Notes under the pieces: generated by a model | Seen by the model: only the letters and a program-made list of their open reading frames with translations | What the model was told of the DNA's origin: nothing | The model's database searches: none | Position numbers and translations under genes: made by a program | DNA from: an uncultured Oscillospiraceae bacterium | GTDB taxonomy: Bacteria; Bacillota; Clostridia; Oscillospirales; Oscillospiraceae | Reading direction: 5' to 3' | DNA: 19,405 nucleotides | Assembly (NCBI GenBank): GCA_959022875.1 | Contig: CAUFAM010000004.1 | Coordinates: forward strand, 1-19,405 | Shown: positions 6,833 to 12,993 of the stretch, piece after piece | Numbering within the stretch: position 1 is the stretch's first letter | How the letters are laid out: every line of letters begins with the position of its first letter

Positions 6833-8794
6833 ATGAACCGTACGCTGCGCGCTGCCGTCGCCACACTGCTGAGCGTCGGCATCCTGGCCGGGAGTGTTCT
6901 GACCAGCTCCGCGGCTTTTACCGATGTGCCCAGCAACCACTGGGCCTACACTTATGTACAGAAGGCCTCAGACAACAAACTGGTCAGTGGCATGGGCGGC
7001 GGACTCTACGGTGTGAATAACCAGCTCTCCGCGGCTGATTTTGCCACCATGGTCTGCGCCCTGCTCTATCCGGGCAAGGCCGATGCCCTCCAGGGGAAGT
7101 CTTCCTACTGGTGGTATCCCTATATGGAGACTGCATATCAGGTAGGCCTTTTGTCCGGCACCACCGCCGGCGACCGGCGCGCTGCCGATGGAGCCTGGTA
7201 CTCCTCTGTGGCTGAGGCCAAGCTCACCCGCTACGACCTGGCCCAGATCATTTACAACGCCCAGAAGCTCCAGGACTGGGAGGGCCCCGACGCCACCAAG
7301 CTGCTGATCTACATGTCCTTGATCCCCGACTGGACCAAGATTCCCACCAAGTATCAGACCGCCGTGCTGATGTGCTATGCCGGCGGATTCCTCACCGGCA
7401 TGGACGACACCGGCACCTTCCAGGGCAACGAGGTCATGACCCGCGGTCAGGCAGCCGTGGTTCTGTGCGCCATGCTGGACGCCTCCAAGAAGGTAACCAC
7501 CCCCACCTACAACAACCGCAACGGTAAGCTGGTCAACGGTGACGATGCCACCGAGAGCAACGTCACTGCCGCCCTGCGGAAGCTGCAGTACGAGTATTAC
7601 GAGGGGCACGTTTGGGACGTGACCAAAACTTATACCTCTGCCAAGCTGGGTACCGGCACCGGCAGCCGAGGCTTTGCCTATATGATCAGCGATAAAGTCT
7701 TTGGTGCCCTGCCCTCTCAGGCCGTGACCAAGTTTAGCCAGCTGAAGCCGGGCGACCTCATCTACCTCAACGATAAGGATTGGTACGGCGTGGTCACCAA
7801 TGTGGACGGCGATGACTTCGATTATGTCTATTGCAGCGGCCTGGGCCTGGTCTCCTGGAAGGGCAGCGGAAGCATTGACGACCTGGGCAACAAGGACGTG
7901 GTGTACACCCGCTATGAGGGCGAAGAGAAGGACGAAGATGTGCTCGCCAACGGCGACGAAGCCACCGAGCGCAACGTACAGCGTCTGCTGGACGAACTCA
8001 TGGACGAATATGAGGACGGCGACGAGTGGGATAAGCGCTACGAGTCCGACGTGCTGGGCAGCGGCCGGGATGACAAGGGCTTTGCCTACATGATCAGCGA
8101 TGAAATCTTCGGCGACCTGGACGTGGAAGAGCTGGACAGCGTCTATGATATGCGGGCAGGCGACATTGTCTACCGCTTCGACGAGGGCATCTATGTGATC
8201 GTGCTGGAGGTTGACACCAGCGACGACACCTTCACCTATCTCTATCTGAACAGCAACAACGAGGTCTGCTGGAATGACCGGGATTGGCTGGATATGGACC
8301 GCTATGACACCGTCTATACCCGCTACCCCACGGATGCCGACGACGATGACGACCGGGACGACGACACTCTTTCCAACGGCAAGTCCCCCACCCAGTCCAA
8401 CGTGGCCGACCTCATTGAGAAGTTCCAGGATGAGGAATATTCCGAGGGCGACAAGTGGGATTCCTCCTACAAGTCCGACGTGCTGGGCAAGCAGTCCCGC
8501 GTCTACGGCAGCGAGGCCTTTGCCTACTATTTCAGCGACTACATCTTCGACGAGCTGGATGTAAGCCAGAGCTCTCTGGATGATATTGCCGTGGGCGACA
8601 TCATCTGGCTGGACGACAAGGGCGAGGACGGCGAGTATATCTACTGTGTGGTTACCGACGTGACCAGCAGCCGGGTCTACTACCTCTACGCGGAGTACAA
8701 CGAGCGCAGCGATGTCTACTACATCGCTTCCGACGATCAGCGTATCTCCAGCCTGGAAGAGGACTACGATATCGTCTACACCCGCTATCCCTAA
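6833..8794 (+). CDS. SLH-domain surface protein with three degenerate NlpC/P60-like C-terminal repeats
   Basis: The 653-residue protein has a signal peptide (1-28, ending SSAA) and SLH-type repeats at about 29-82 (FTDVPSNHWAYTYVQKASDN), 90-146 (LTRYDLAQIIYNA) and 155-217 (MTRGQAAVVLCAML). These should hold it on the wall polymer. Three repeats of about 130-140 residues follow at 233-361, 370-499 and 512-653. Each shows [G/A]FAYxxSDxxF, then GDIxx, and ends YTRY. The pattern recalls NlpC/P60-type modules of secreted Firmicute proteins, in which a Cys precedes GFA and a His follows the GD motif. Here the Cys positions are R, K and E and no His is present, so catalysis is unlikely. An Asp-rich linker (about 501-511) joins repeats 2 and 3. 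The gene is divergent from the S-layer gene. A function in envelope structure or ligand binding is inferred. Confidence 0.82.
   Translation: MNRTLRAAVATLLSVGILAGSVLTSSAAFTDVPSNHWAYTYVQKASDNKLVSGMGGGLYGVNNQLSAADFATMVCALLYPGKADALQGKSSYWWYPYMETAYQVGLLSGTTAGDRRAADGAWYSSVAEAKLTRYDLAQIIYNAQKLQDWEGPDATKLLIYMSLIPDWTKIPTKYQTAVLMCYAGGFLTGMDDTGTFQGNEVMTRGQAAVVLCAMLDASKKVTTPTYNNRNGKLVNGDDATESNVTAALRKLQYEYYEGHVWDVTKTYTSAKLGTGTGSRGFAYMISDKVFGALPSQAVTKFSQLKPGDLIYLNDKDWYGVVTNVDGDDFDYVYCSGLGLVSWKGSGSIDDLGNKDVVYTRYEGEEKDEDVLANGDEATERNVQRLLDELMDEYEDGDEWDKRYESDVLGSGRDDKGFAYMISDEIFGDLDVEELDSVYDMRAGDIVYRFDEGIYVIVLEVDTSDDTFTYLYLNSNNEVCWNDRDWLDMDRYDTVYTRYPTDADDDDDRDDDTLSNGKSPTQSNVADLIEKFQDEEYSEGDKWDSSYKSDVLGKQSRVYGSEAFAYYFSDYIFDELDVSQSSLDDIAVGDIIWLDDKGEDGEYIYCVVTDVTSSRVYYLYAEYNERSDVYYIASDDQRISSLEEDYDIVYTRYP
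7529..8791 (+). repeat. Three tandem protein repeats within the 6833 gene
   Basis: Units lie at about 7529-7915, 7940-8329 and 8366-8791. Shared landmarks are NG then T-x-x-N-V near the start, a conserved W-D, the FAYxxSDxxF block, a GDI block and a closing VYTRY. They have diverged at DNA level, so this is an old duplication, not a recent slippage array. Confidence 0.8.
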
Positions 8795-8809
8795 TCCACA
8801 TTCAATCCG

Positions 8810-8844
8810 AACCGGGAAGGCAGCTGCCTTCCCGGTTCTTTTTT
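8810..8844 (+). terminator. Rho-independent terminator after the 6833 gene
   Basis: AACCGGGAAGGCAG and CTGCCTTCCCGGTT (8810-8837) are perfect inverted arms, followed by C and six T (8839-8844). It starts 15 nt after the stop codon. Confidence 0.9.
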
Positions 8845-8864
8845 CCGCCCAGATGTCTGCTCCC

Positions 8865-8893
8865 TTGCTCCCGGGCCTTCGATGTGATATGAT
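8865..8893 (+). promoter_or_regulatory. Promoter of the HAD phosphatase gene
   Basis: TTGCTC (8865-8870), a 17-bp spacer and TATGAT (8888-8893). It lies between the upstream terminator and the start codon at 8930, so the phosphatase gene is its own unit. Confidence 0.6.
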
Positions 8894-8929
8894 GGGGAAA
8901 ATCGTCTGACGAGCGAAGGAGACCATACC

Positions 8930-9577
8930 ATGTTTCAAGCTGTATGCTTTGACTTTGATTACACTCTGGGGGACTGCACCGAGTCCATTATTGCCGGTTT
9001 TCGCCACGGGCTTACCGCCATGGGCTGGCCGGAACCGGACCGGGAGGCAGTGCGCGCCACCATCGGCTACCTGCTGGAGGACGCTTACACCATGCTCACC
9101 GGGGACGAAAACCCGGAAAACCGGGCAAAATTCCGTCCGCTCTTTCTAGAGGTAGCTCAGGAGCGCCAGCGCCGGGAGGCCACTCTTTTCCCCGGCGCTC
9201 CGGAGCTGCTCCGGGCCCTGAAGGCCCAGGGGATCAAAACCGCCATCGTCAGCACCAAGAAGGGCGACACCCTGGAAATTATTTTGGAGCGCTACGGGCT
9301 CCTTTCCGATTTGGAAACCGTCATCGGCAGCGCCGATGTCCACCGCCCCAAGCCCGATCCCGAGGGGCTGCTGCTGGCCATGGAGCGCATGGGGGTAACG
9401 CCGGAAAACACCCTCTTCTGCGGAGACACCGTGCTGGATGCGGGGGCCGCCCAAAATGCCGGGTGTCACTTTGCCGCCGTTCTCAACGGCACCACCCCCG
9501 CCGGTGACTTCCAGGAATATGCCCCCGACCACATCGCCCCTGACCTCTTTGACCTGCGCGCCTGGCTGGGCGTATAA
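8930..9577 (+). CDS. HAD-superfamily hydrolase (phosphoglycolate phosphatase/PpaX-like)
   Basis: The 215-residue protein carries all HAD motifs: motif I DFDYTLGD (nucleophile D8, acid D10), motif II S108 in IVSTKK, motif III K141 in HRPKPDP and motif IV FCGDTVLD (D166, D170). A helical cap lies between motif I and motif II (about 16-85), as in the subfamily that includes phosphoglycolate phosphatase, pyrophosphatase PpaX and beta-phosphoglucomutase. Motif I has Tyr where Gly is usual (DFDGT), which is seen in a minority of the family. It should be a cytosolic Mg-dependent phosphatase, but the substrate cannot be deduced. AAGGAG at 8916-8921 lies 8 nt from the ATG. It is convergent with the LysE-type exporter and has no functional partner beside it. 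Confidence 0.88.
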   Translation: MFQAVCFDFDYTLGDCTESIIAGFRHGLTAMGWPEPDREAVRATIGYLLEDAYTMLTGDENPENRAKFRPLFLEVAQERQRREATLFPGAPELLRALKAQGIKTAIVSTKKGDTLEIILERYGLLSDLETVIGSADVHRPKPDPEGLLLAMERMGVTPENTLFCGDTVLDAGAAQNAGCHFAAVLNGTTPAGDFQEYAPDHIAPDLFDLRAWLGV

Positions 9578-9585
9578 CTTTGGTC

Positions 9586-9630
9586 AAAAAAGCCGTTCTT
9601 TTATCCTAAGATAAAAGAACGGCTTTTTTT
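9586..9630. terminator. Bidirectional terminator between HAD and LysE-type genes
   Basis: GCCGTTCTTTTATC (9592-9605), a CTAA loop and GATAAAAGAACGGC (9610-9623) form a perfect 14-bp stem. It is flanked by an A-run on the left and seven T on the right, so it can stop transcription from both sides. The exporter gene stops within a few bases of it. Confidence 0.92.
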
Positions 9631-9632
9631 AT

Positions 9633-10229
9633 TCAGTGAGGCAGCACCAGCGTCACCGCGCACAAAACCAGGGACACGGCCAGCACAATATCCACGGTCT
9701 TCTGATACCGGGAAAACAATTTCTGCAATGTGGCTCCGGCAAACAGCCACACCAGATTGGCAACAGGCCCGGTAAAGGGGAGAAAGAGGCCCACCGCCAG
9801 CAGATACCAAAAGGAATCGGTATAGGGCAGCACATAGGCGGACAGGGAGGTAAGGCAGTAAATAATCACCTTTACATTGGTAATCTGCACCAGCACGCCG
9901 TTTCGGAAGGACGGATACGCCGGGTCCTCTTCCCCAAGCTGGACTCCGGCCGAGCGCAGCATATGCCAAGCCAACCACAGCAGATAGGCCGCCCCCACCC
10001 AGGACAGGTATCCCACATAATCATTCAAAAGGGTCCCCAGCAGCCAGGTGACCAGCACGGCCCCCATGCAGTCCAAAAAATATCCCACAAACAGTCCCCG
10101 CCACTGTTTGAGAGCCGGTCCTTTTCCGTACCGCAGCGCCGCAGACAGAGAACACAGGTTTGCCGGGCCGGGGGTAATCGCCCCAATGTAGCAGTAGGCC
10201 AGAAAGGATGGAATCAAGGAGACTGGCAT
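9633..10229 (-). CDS. LysE/RhtB-family amino-acid exporter
   Basis: The 198-residue protein is almost wholly hydrophobic, with about six predicted membrane segments. It has the family's first-helix signature AITPGPANLCSLSAALRYGK at about residues 17-36 and GLFVGYFLDCMGAV at about 45-58. This family exports amino acids such as lysine, threonine or homoserine lactones across the cytoplasmic membrane by proton exchange. The substrate of this member is unknown. Length (about 200 residues) is normal. The ATG at 10229 has only a modest ribosome binding site (AGGCGG). A TATAAT box on the same strand at 10267-10262 lies about 33 bp upstream. It shares a bidirectional terminator with the HAD gene and is divergent from the Hsp20 gene. 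Confidence 0.88.
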   Translation of the reverse strand: MPVSLIPSFLAYCYIGAITPGPANLCSLSAALRYGKGPALKQWRGLFVGYFLDCMGAVLVTWLLGTLLNDYVGYLSWVGAAYLLWLAWHMLRSAGVQLGEEDPAYPSFRNGVLVQITNVKVIIYCLTSLSAYVLPYTDSFWYLLAVGLFLPFTGPVANLVWLFAGATLQKLFSRYQKTVDIVLAVSLVLCAVTLVLPH

Positions 10230-10261
10230 AACAAATACCGCCTTTTTTTGTCGTTCGCCCC

Positions 10262-10290
10262 ATTATACCAGAGAAGTTCTTCTTTGAAAA
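10262..10290 (-). promoter_or_regulatory. Promoter of the LysE-type gene
   Basis: On the minus strand a perfect TATAAT (10267-10262) is preceded, after 17 bp, by a weak TTTTCA (10290-10285). The leader would be about 26 nt. Confidence 0.55.
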
Positions 10291-10363
10291 GTCTCTCTTT
10301 CTATATTCTTTTTCAAGGGAAATATGTATTTTCTTCAGATAAAATATTATCTTTTTGTAAACA

Positions 10364-10390
10364 TTAGCACTCTACTATTGCGAGTGCTAA
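10364..10390 (+). promoter_or_regulatory. CIRCE element (HrcA operator)
   Basis: TTAGCACTC (10364-10372), nine bases, GAGTGCTAA (10382-10390). This is an exact match to the CIRCE consensus, the operator bound by the heat-shock repressor HrcA. It overlaps the -35 of the Hsp20 promoter, which explains repression directly. Confidence 0.97.
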
Positions 10391-10406
10391 AACTTTGTGC
10401 TATACT
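10378..10406 (+). promoter_or_regulatory. Promoter of the hsp20 gene
   Basis: TTGCGA (10378-10383), a 17-bp spacer and TATACT (10401-10406). The -35 and part of the spacer lie inside the CIRCE palindrome, so HrcA and RNA polymerase should exclude one another. Confidence 0.75.
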
Positions 10407-10479
10407 CTACTCGTACCTGGAAGAAGACCATACGGGCCTCCGCCACGGCAACAAATCAATTTTAATGGAGGAACGACTT

Positions 10480-10920
10480 ATGTTACCTAGTATTTTTCAT
10501 GAAAACCTGTTTGACGATTTCTTTGACAACACCTTTGACCGGAGCTTCTTCGGCACATCCAATCCTCTGTACGGAAAGCACGCCAAGAACCTGATGAAGA
10601 CCGATGTGAAGGAAAACGAAACCAGCTATAATCTGGCCATTGATCTGCCCGGCTTTAAGAAGGACGAGGTCAGTGTGGAGCTGAAGGACGGTTATCTGAC
10701 CGTCAGCGCCGCCAAGGGCCTGGACAAGGACGAGGAAGACCCCAACGGCCGCTTCATCCGCCAGGAGCGCTACGCCGGTGCCTGCTCCAGAAGCTTCTAT
10801 GTAGGCGATGTGCGCCCCGAGGACGTACAGTGTAAGTACGAGTCCGGCGTGCTGAAGCTGACTCTGCCCAAGCAGCCCCCCAAGGCTCTGGAGACCAGCA
10901 CCAAGATCGCCATTGAGTAA
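10480..10920 (+). CDS. Small heat-shock protein, Hsp20/alpha-crystallin family
   Basis: The 146-residue product has a Phe-rich N-terminal arm (1-35, LFDDFFDNTFDRSFFG) and an alpha-crystallin domain from about residue 41 to 131. It contains YNLAIDLPGFKKDEVSVEL (50-68), the A-x-x-x-x-GVLxLTLPK motif (ending 131) and a C-terminal I-A-I (143-145) that docks oligomers. These proteins hold unfolding proteins in an ATP-independent way in the cytosol. The reading frame extends upstream to 10324, but that part crosses the promoter and CIRCE site. The GGAGGA at 10467-10472, 7 nt from the ATG at 10480, sets the start. Control by HrcA is shown by the CIRCE element. Confidence 0.95.
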   Translation: MLPSIFHENLFDDFFDNTFDRSFFGTSNPLYGKHAKNLMKTDVKENETSYNLAIDLPGFKKDEVSVELKDGYLTVSAAKGLDKDEEDPNGRFIRQERYAGACSRSFYVGDVRPEDVQCKYESGVLKLTLPKQPPKALETSTKIAIE

Positions 10921-10955
10921 TTCTTTTGCAAGAAAAAGGCGCCCATCCAACTGAT

Positions 10956-10992
10956 AAGCCCCATAGGTACACAATATGGACCTATGGGGCTT
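10956..10992. other. Long perfect hairpin downstream of hsp20
   Basis: AAGCCCCATAGGT (10956-10968) and ACCTATGGGGCTT (10980-10992) are perfect 13-bp inverted arms around 11 bases. There is no T-run on either side, so it is not a typical terminator. It might work as a weak terminator, an mRNA 3' end stabiliser or a mobile-element end. Confidence 0.6.
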
Positions 10993-11011
10993 AATGCCGT
11001 GTATGGGGGAA

Positions 11012-11046
11012 ACAGGGGGTATAGCACACCACATCCCCTGTCTTTT
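11012..11046 (+). terminator. Possible weak terminator
   Basis: ACAGGGG (11012-11018) and CCCCTGT (11035-11041) can pair around a 16-base loop and are followed by CTTTT. Together with the hairpin at 10956 it may end the hsp20 transcript. The stem is short and the loop large. Confidence 0.35.
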
Positions 11047-11085
11047 ACACATCAACCATTTCCAATACCCTTCAGACCTTCGACT

Positions 11086-11114
11086 TTGGTTTATGACAAA
11101 AACGTACATATTAT
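11086..11114 (+). promoter_or_regulatory. Possible promoter of the DUF6809-like gene
   Basis: TTGGTT (11086-11091), a 17-bp spacer and TATTAT (11109-11114), about 58 bp before the start codon. The -10 is good and the -35 is weak. Confidence 0.4.
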
Positions 11115-11171
11115 AGTGGCTTTTTCAGATGACCTGTGGTATGGTGTCTTGCTATAAAGGAGGCAGGACAC

Positions 11172-11462
11172 ATGAATGACGCTCTGAAACAGCTCTACAA
11201 CAGATTTTACACGCCACTGCCTATGATGGAAGCTGAGCAGGAAATTGATGATTGTCACAAGCAGCTCATCGAGCGATTGGAAAAGCCAGAGAGAAAACTG
11301 GTGCTACGGATCATGGATAACCAGGGCCTGATTGCGGAAGGACGCTCCATGGACAGTTTCTACTGCGGGTTTAAATTGGCATGGGAACTGGCATACGAAT
11401 TGAATCACTTTGAGACGGACAGGCATTCCTTTCCTGCGGAAGAAGCGGAAAGAGATGTCTGA
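11172..11462 (+). CDS. Small DUF6809-like protein
   Basis: The 96-residue, helix-rich soluble protein starts MNDALKQLYNRFYTPLPMM. A central region of charged helices (QEIDDCHKQLIERLEKPERK) is followed by a conserved-looking SFYCGFKLAWELAYEL segment. That order, LY...F near the start and F-x-x-GF-x-L near the end, is what I recall for the DUF6809 family found in mobile and accessory regions of gut Firmicutes. The function is unknown. The frame runs upstream to 11136, but AAAGGAGG at 11157-11164 lies 7 nt before the ATG at 11172, so that start is preferred. It has no DNA-binding motif or membrane segment that I can see. The family assignment is from memory and moderately uncertain. Confidence 0.7.
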   Translation: MNDALKQLYNRFYTPLPMMEAEQEIDDCHKQLIERLEKPERKLVLRIMDNQGLIAEGRSMDSFYCGFKLAWELAYELNHFETDRHSFPAEEAERDV

Positions 11463-11615
11463 TTTTTATGCAGTCAGGCGTACAATGCTTTTAGGCGTAT
11501 TGCAATTTCATCTTCTCTGAACTTCTCCATTTGAGCAGCAACATTTTCTGGACTTCTGAATCATCTCTCGGTATTGTGTGTTTACAGTCAACAACACAGA
11601 GAGGAGAAAAATGCT

Positions 11616-11819
11616 ATGACACAAGTTCCCGTTACCAGATGCCAGTACTGCGGTTCACAAGACATCGGAGAAGGCTGGCAGCATGGCGAAGCCCTGGTCA
11701 CGTTCAAGTATCACGGACTGCCGGGGAATCGGCTAAAGTACCTGATTTGCCGCCGCTGCGGAGCAGTGCTGTACCAGTGTGTGGCAGAACCTCACCGGTT
11801 CCCGCAGGCAAGAAGATAA
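11616..11819 (+). CDS. Small zinc-ribbon protein
   Basis: The 67-residue product has two CxxC knuckles: CQYCGS at about residues 8-13 and CRRCGA at about 45-50, with GEGWQHGEALVTFKYHGLPG between them. This is a classic zinc-ribbon spacing. Similar small proteins are often labelled as TFIIIB-like in Firmicute genomes, a label that reflects only the zinc ribbon and not a transcription role. The frame is open from 11574, but GAGGAG at 11601-11606 fits the ATG at 11616 with a 9-nt spacing. An out-of-frame ATG at 11611 is followed at once by a stop. The gene is in an accessory stretch before the recombinase. The partner is unknown. Confidence 0.75.
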   Translation: MTQVPVTRCQYCGSQDIGEGWQHGEALVTFKYHGLPGNRLKYLICRRCGAVLYQCVAEPHRFPQARR

Positions 11820-11846
11820 CCTTACAGTGCAGGGGGATGGAATGCT

Positions 11847-12005
11847 ATGAGAAAAGAATCTGATAAGCGTATATCTTTCCTGCGCCAGTGGCAAACCTAT
11901 CAATACGGCACGCAAAGCCCACAGCGGTATCTGCCGCTGTGGGCTTTGTTGTCTGCGTACTTCCTGTACAATAGCAATATCATTCCAATGGGAGGGCCTC
12001 TATGA
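11847..12005 (+). CDS. Possible 52-residue ORF overlapping the recombinase start
   Basis: An ATG at 11847, after a purine-rich AGGGGGATGG, opens 52 codons (MRKESDKRISFLRQWQTYQY at the start, then an aromatic/hydrophobic YLPLWALLSAYFLY segment). Its TGA overlaps the recombinase ATG as ATGA (12002-12005), an arrangement typical of translational coupling. Against it, the frame crosses a perfect 14-bp hairpin at 11914-11947, and no family is recognised. Treat it as a candidate only. Confidence 0.3.
   Translation: MRKESDKRISFLRQWQTYQYGTQSPQRYLPLWALLSAYFLYNSNIIPMGGPL
11914..11947. terminator. Strong hairpin, probable terminator, upstream of the recombinase
   Basis: AAAGCCCACAGCGG (11914-11927) and CCGCTGTGGGCTTT (11934-11947) are perfect 14-bp arms around TATCTG. 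The right side continues GTTGTCT, T-rich but not a clean T-run. It would end transcription of the zinc-ribbon gene or attenuate the recombinase. Confidence 0.6.
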
Positions 12006-12847
12006 AAAATTATCAATTAACACAAGAACAACTCCGGGCATACGCCCATCATCTTCAGATGGAAGAAAAGAGCGGTGCAACCATGGAGAAATATCTGCGG
12101 GATATCCGGGCGTTTGCCTGCTGGCTTGATGGGCGTGACATCAGCAAGGAGCTGACCTCGGAGTGGAAATCCCATCTTGTGTCCCAGGACTATGCTCCGA
12201 CCACCGTCAATGCCATGCTCTCTGCCCTGAACAGTTTGCTGGAGTTTCTCGATCTGCGGGAGTGCCGGGTGAAGTTTCTGAAAATCCAGCGCCGCCTGTT
12301 TCGGGATGCCAACCGTGAGCTGACGAAGGAAGACTACCAGCGACTTTTGAACACGGCCTATCAATTAGGGCGGGAACGGCTGGGCCTTCTGGTGGAAACC
12401 ATTGGAGCCACCGGTATCCGGGTCAGCGAAGTAGCGTATATCACCGTAGAAGCTGTTCAACAGGGCAAAGCTGAAATCGCTCTCAAAGGCAAGATCCGCA
12501 CCATCCTGCTCCCCGGAAAACTGTGCCGCAAACTGCTGAAGTACGCGAAAAAACAGAAAACCGCTTCCGGCGCGATCTTTCGCACCAAAAGCGGAAAAGA
12601 ACTTGGCCGCCGCCAGATCTGGGCGGAGCTGAAAGGGCTATGCAAGTACGCAGGCGTGGAACCAGGAAAAGTATTCCCCCACAACCTGCGGCATCTGTTT
12701 GCCACGGTTTTCTACCGGGCCTGCCGGGACATTGCCAAACTGGCTGATCTGTTGGGCCACAGCAGCATCGAAACTACACGCATCTACCTGGTTGCCTCCG
12801 GCACAGAACACCAGCGGGAGATTGACCGGCTGGGACTGGTGTCGTAG
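12002..12847 (+). CDS. Tyrosine recombinase (XerC/D-like), likely DNA invertase of the adjacent switch
   Basis: The 281-residue protein has an N-terminal core-binding (SAM-like) domain, about residues 5-90 (TMEKYLRDIRAFACWL), and a catalytic domain, about 105-275. The active-site set is present: R140 (GATGIRVSEV), a beta-hairpin Lys near K164 (LKGKIRT), H227 and R230 (HNLRHLFA), H253 (LLGHSSIETT) and nucleophile Y262 (TRIYL). Length fits simple Xer-type enzymes rather than long phage integrases, and no excisionase gene is nearby. GGGAGGG at 11990-11996 lies 5 nt before the ATG. The gene ends 3 bp before one arm of a 14-bp inverted repeat whose other arm is about 230 bp further on. It therefore most likely inverts that segment, as RecV does for surface-protein switches in Clostridioides difficile. 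That role is inference from position. Confidence 0.92.
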   Translation: MKNYQLTQEQLRAYAHHLQMEEKSGATMEKYLRDIRAFACWLDGRDISKELTSEWKSHLVSQDYAPTTVNAMLSALNSLLEFLDLRECRVKFLKIQRRLFRDANRELTKEDYQRLLNTAYQLGRERLGLLVETIGATGIRVSEVAYITVEAVQQGKAEIALKGKIRTILLPGKLCRKLLKYAKKQKTASGAIFRTKSGKELGRRQIWAELKGLCKYAGVEPGKVFPHNLRHLFATVFYRACRDIAKLADLLGHSSIETTRIYLVASGTEHQREIDRLGLVS

Positions 12848-12850
12848 TCA

Positions 12851-12864
12851 CAGAATCGACATTC
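12851..12864 (+). repeat. Left inverted repeat (recombination site) of the invertible segment
   Basis: CAGAATCGACATTC, the exact reverse complement of 13095-13108. Locally it is itself a dyad: ACAGAA (12850-12855), TCGACA, TTCTGT (12862-12867). Two short arms around a 6-bp centre is the usual form of a tyrosine-recombinase core site. Confidence 0.85.
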
Positions 12865-12903
12865 TGTCCCGATAGCGACTACATATTATATGAATGTACC
12901 GTC

Positions 12904-12932
12904 ATTATAGCAGGCATAAGTACAAAAGGCAA
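12904..12932 (-). promoter_or_regulatory. Strong promoter inside the invertible segment, facing left
   Basis: On the minus strand: TTGCCT (12932-12927), a 17-bp spacer and a perfect TATAAT (12909-12904). In the present orientation transcription would start near 12897 and run through the left repeat into the 3' end of the recombinase gene, antisense to it. Confidence 0.8.
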
Positions 12933-12964
12933 TGCATCTTCCCGATTTTGAACACAAAAACATA

Positions 12965-12993
12965 GGCCGCAAGCATAATCTGCATTTGCGGCC
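12965..12993. other. Central hairpin of the invertible segment
   Basis: GGCCGCAA (12965-12972) and TTGCGGCC (12986-12993) pair, with an inner GCA/TGC able to extend the stem. On the minus strand it is followed by TATGTTTTTG, terminator-like. On the + strand no T-run follows. Its midpoint, 12979, coincides with the midpoint of the repeat pair, 12979.5. Confidence 0.65.

Noticed and set aside
6968..9007. A 679-codon antisense frame opposite the second SLH gene
   Set aside because: Same mirror effect. It also crosses the terminator, promoter and start of the HAD gene and has no recognisable domain.
10324..10479. Upstream 52-codon extension of the hsp20 gene
   Set aside because: It covers the CIRCE element and promoter, so it cannot be translated from the predicted transcript. 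The proper start is at 10480.
12944..12979. TTGAAC with CATAAT on the + strand as a forward promoter in the switch segment
   Set aside because: The spacing is 20 bp, outside the useful range, so it is unlikely to drive the zinc-finger gene in this orientation.
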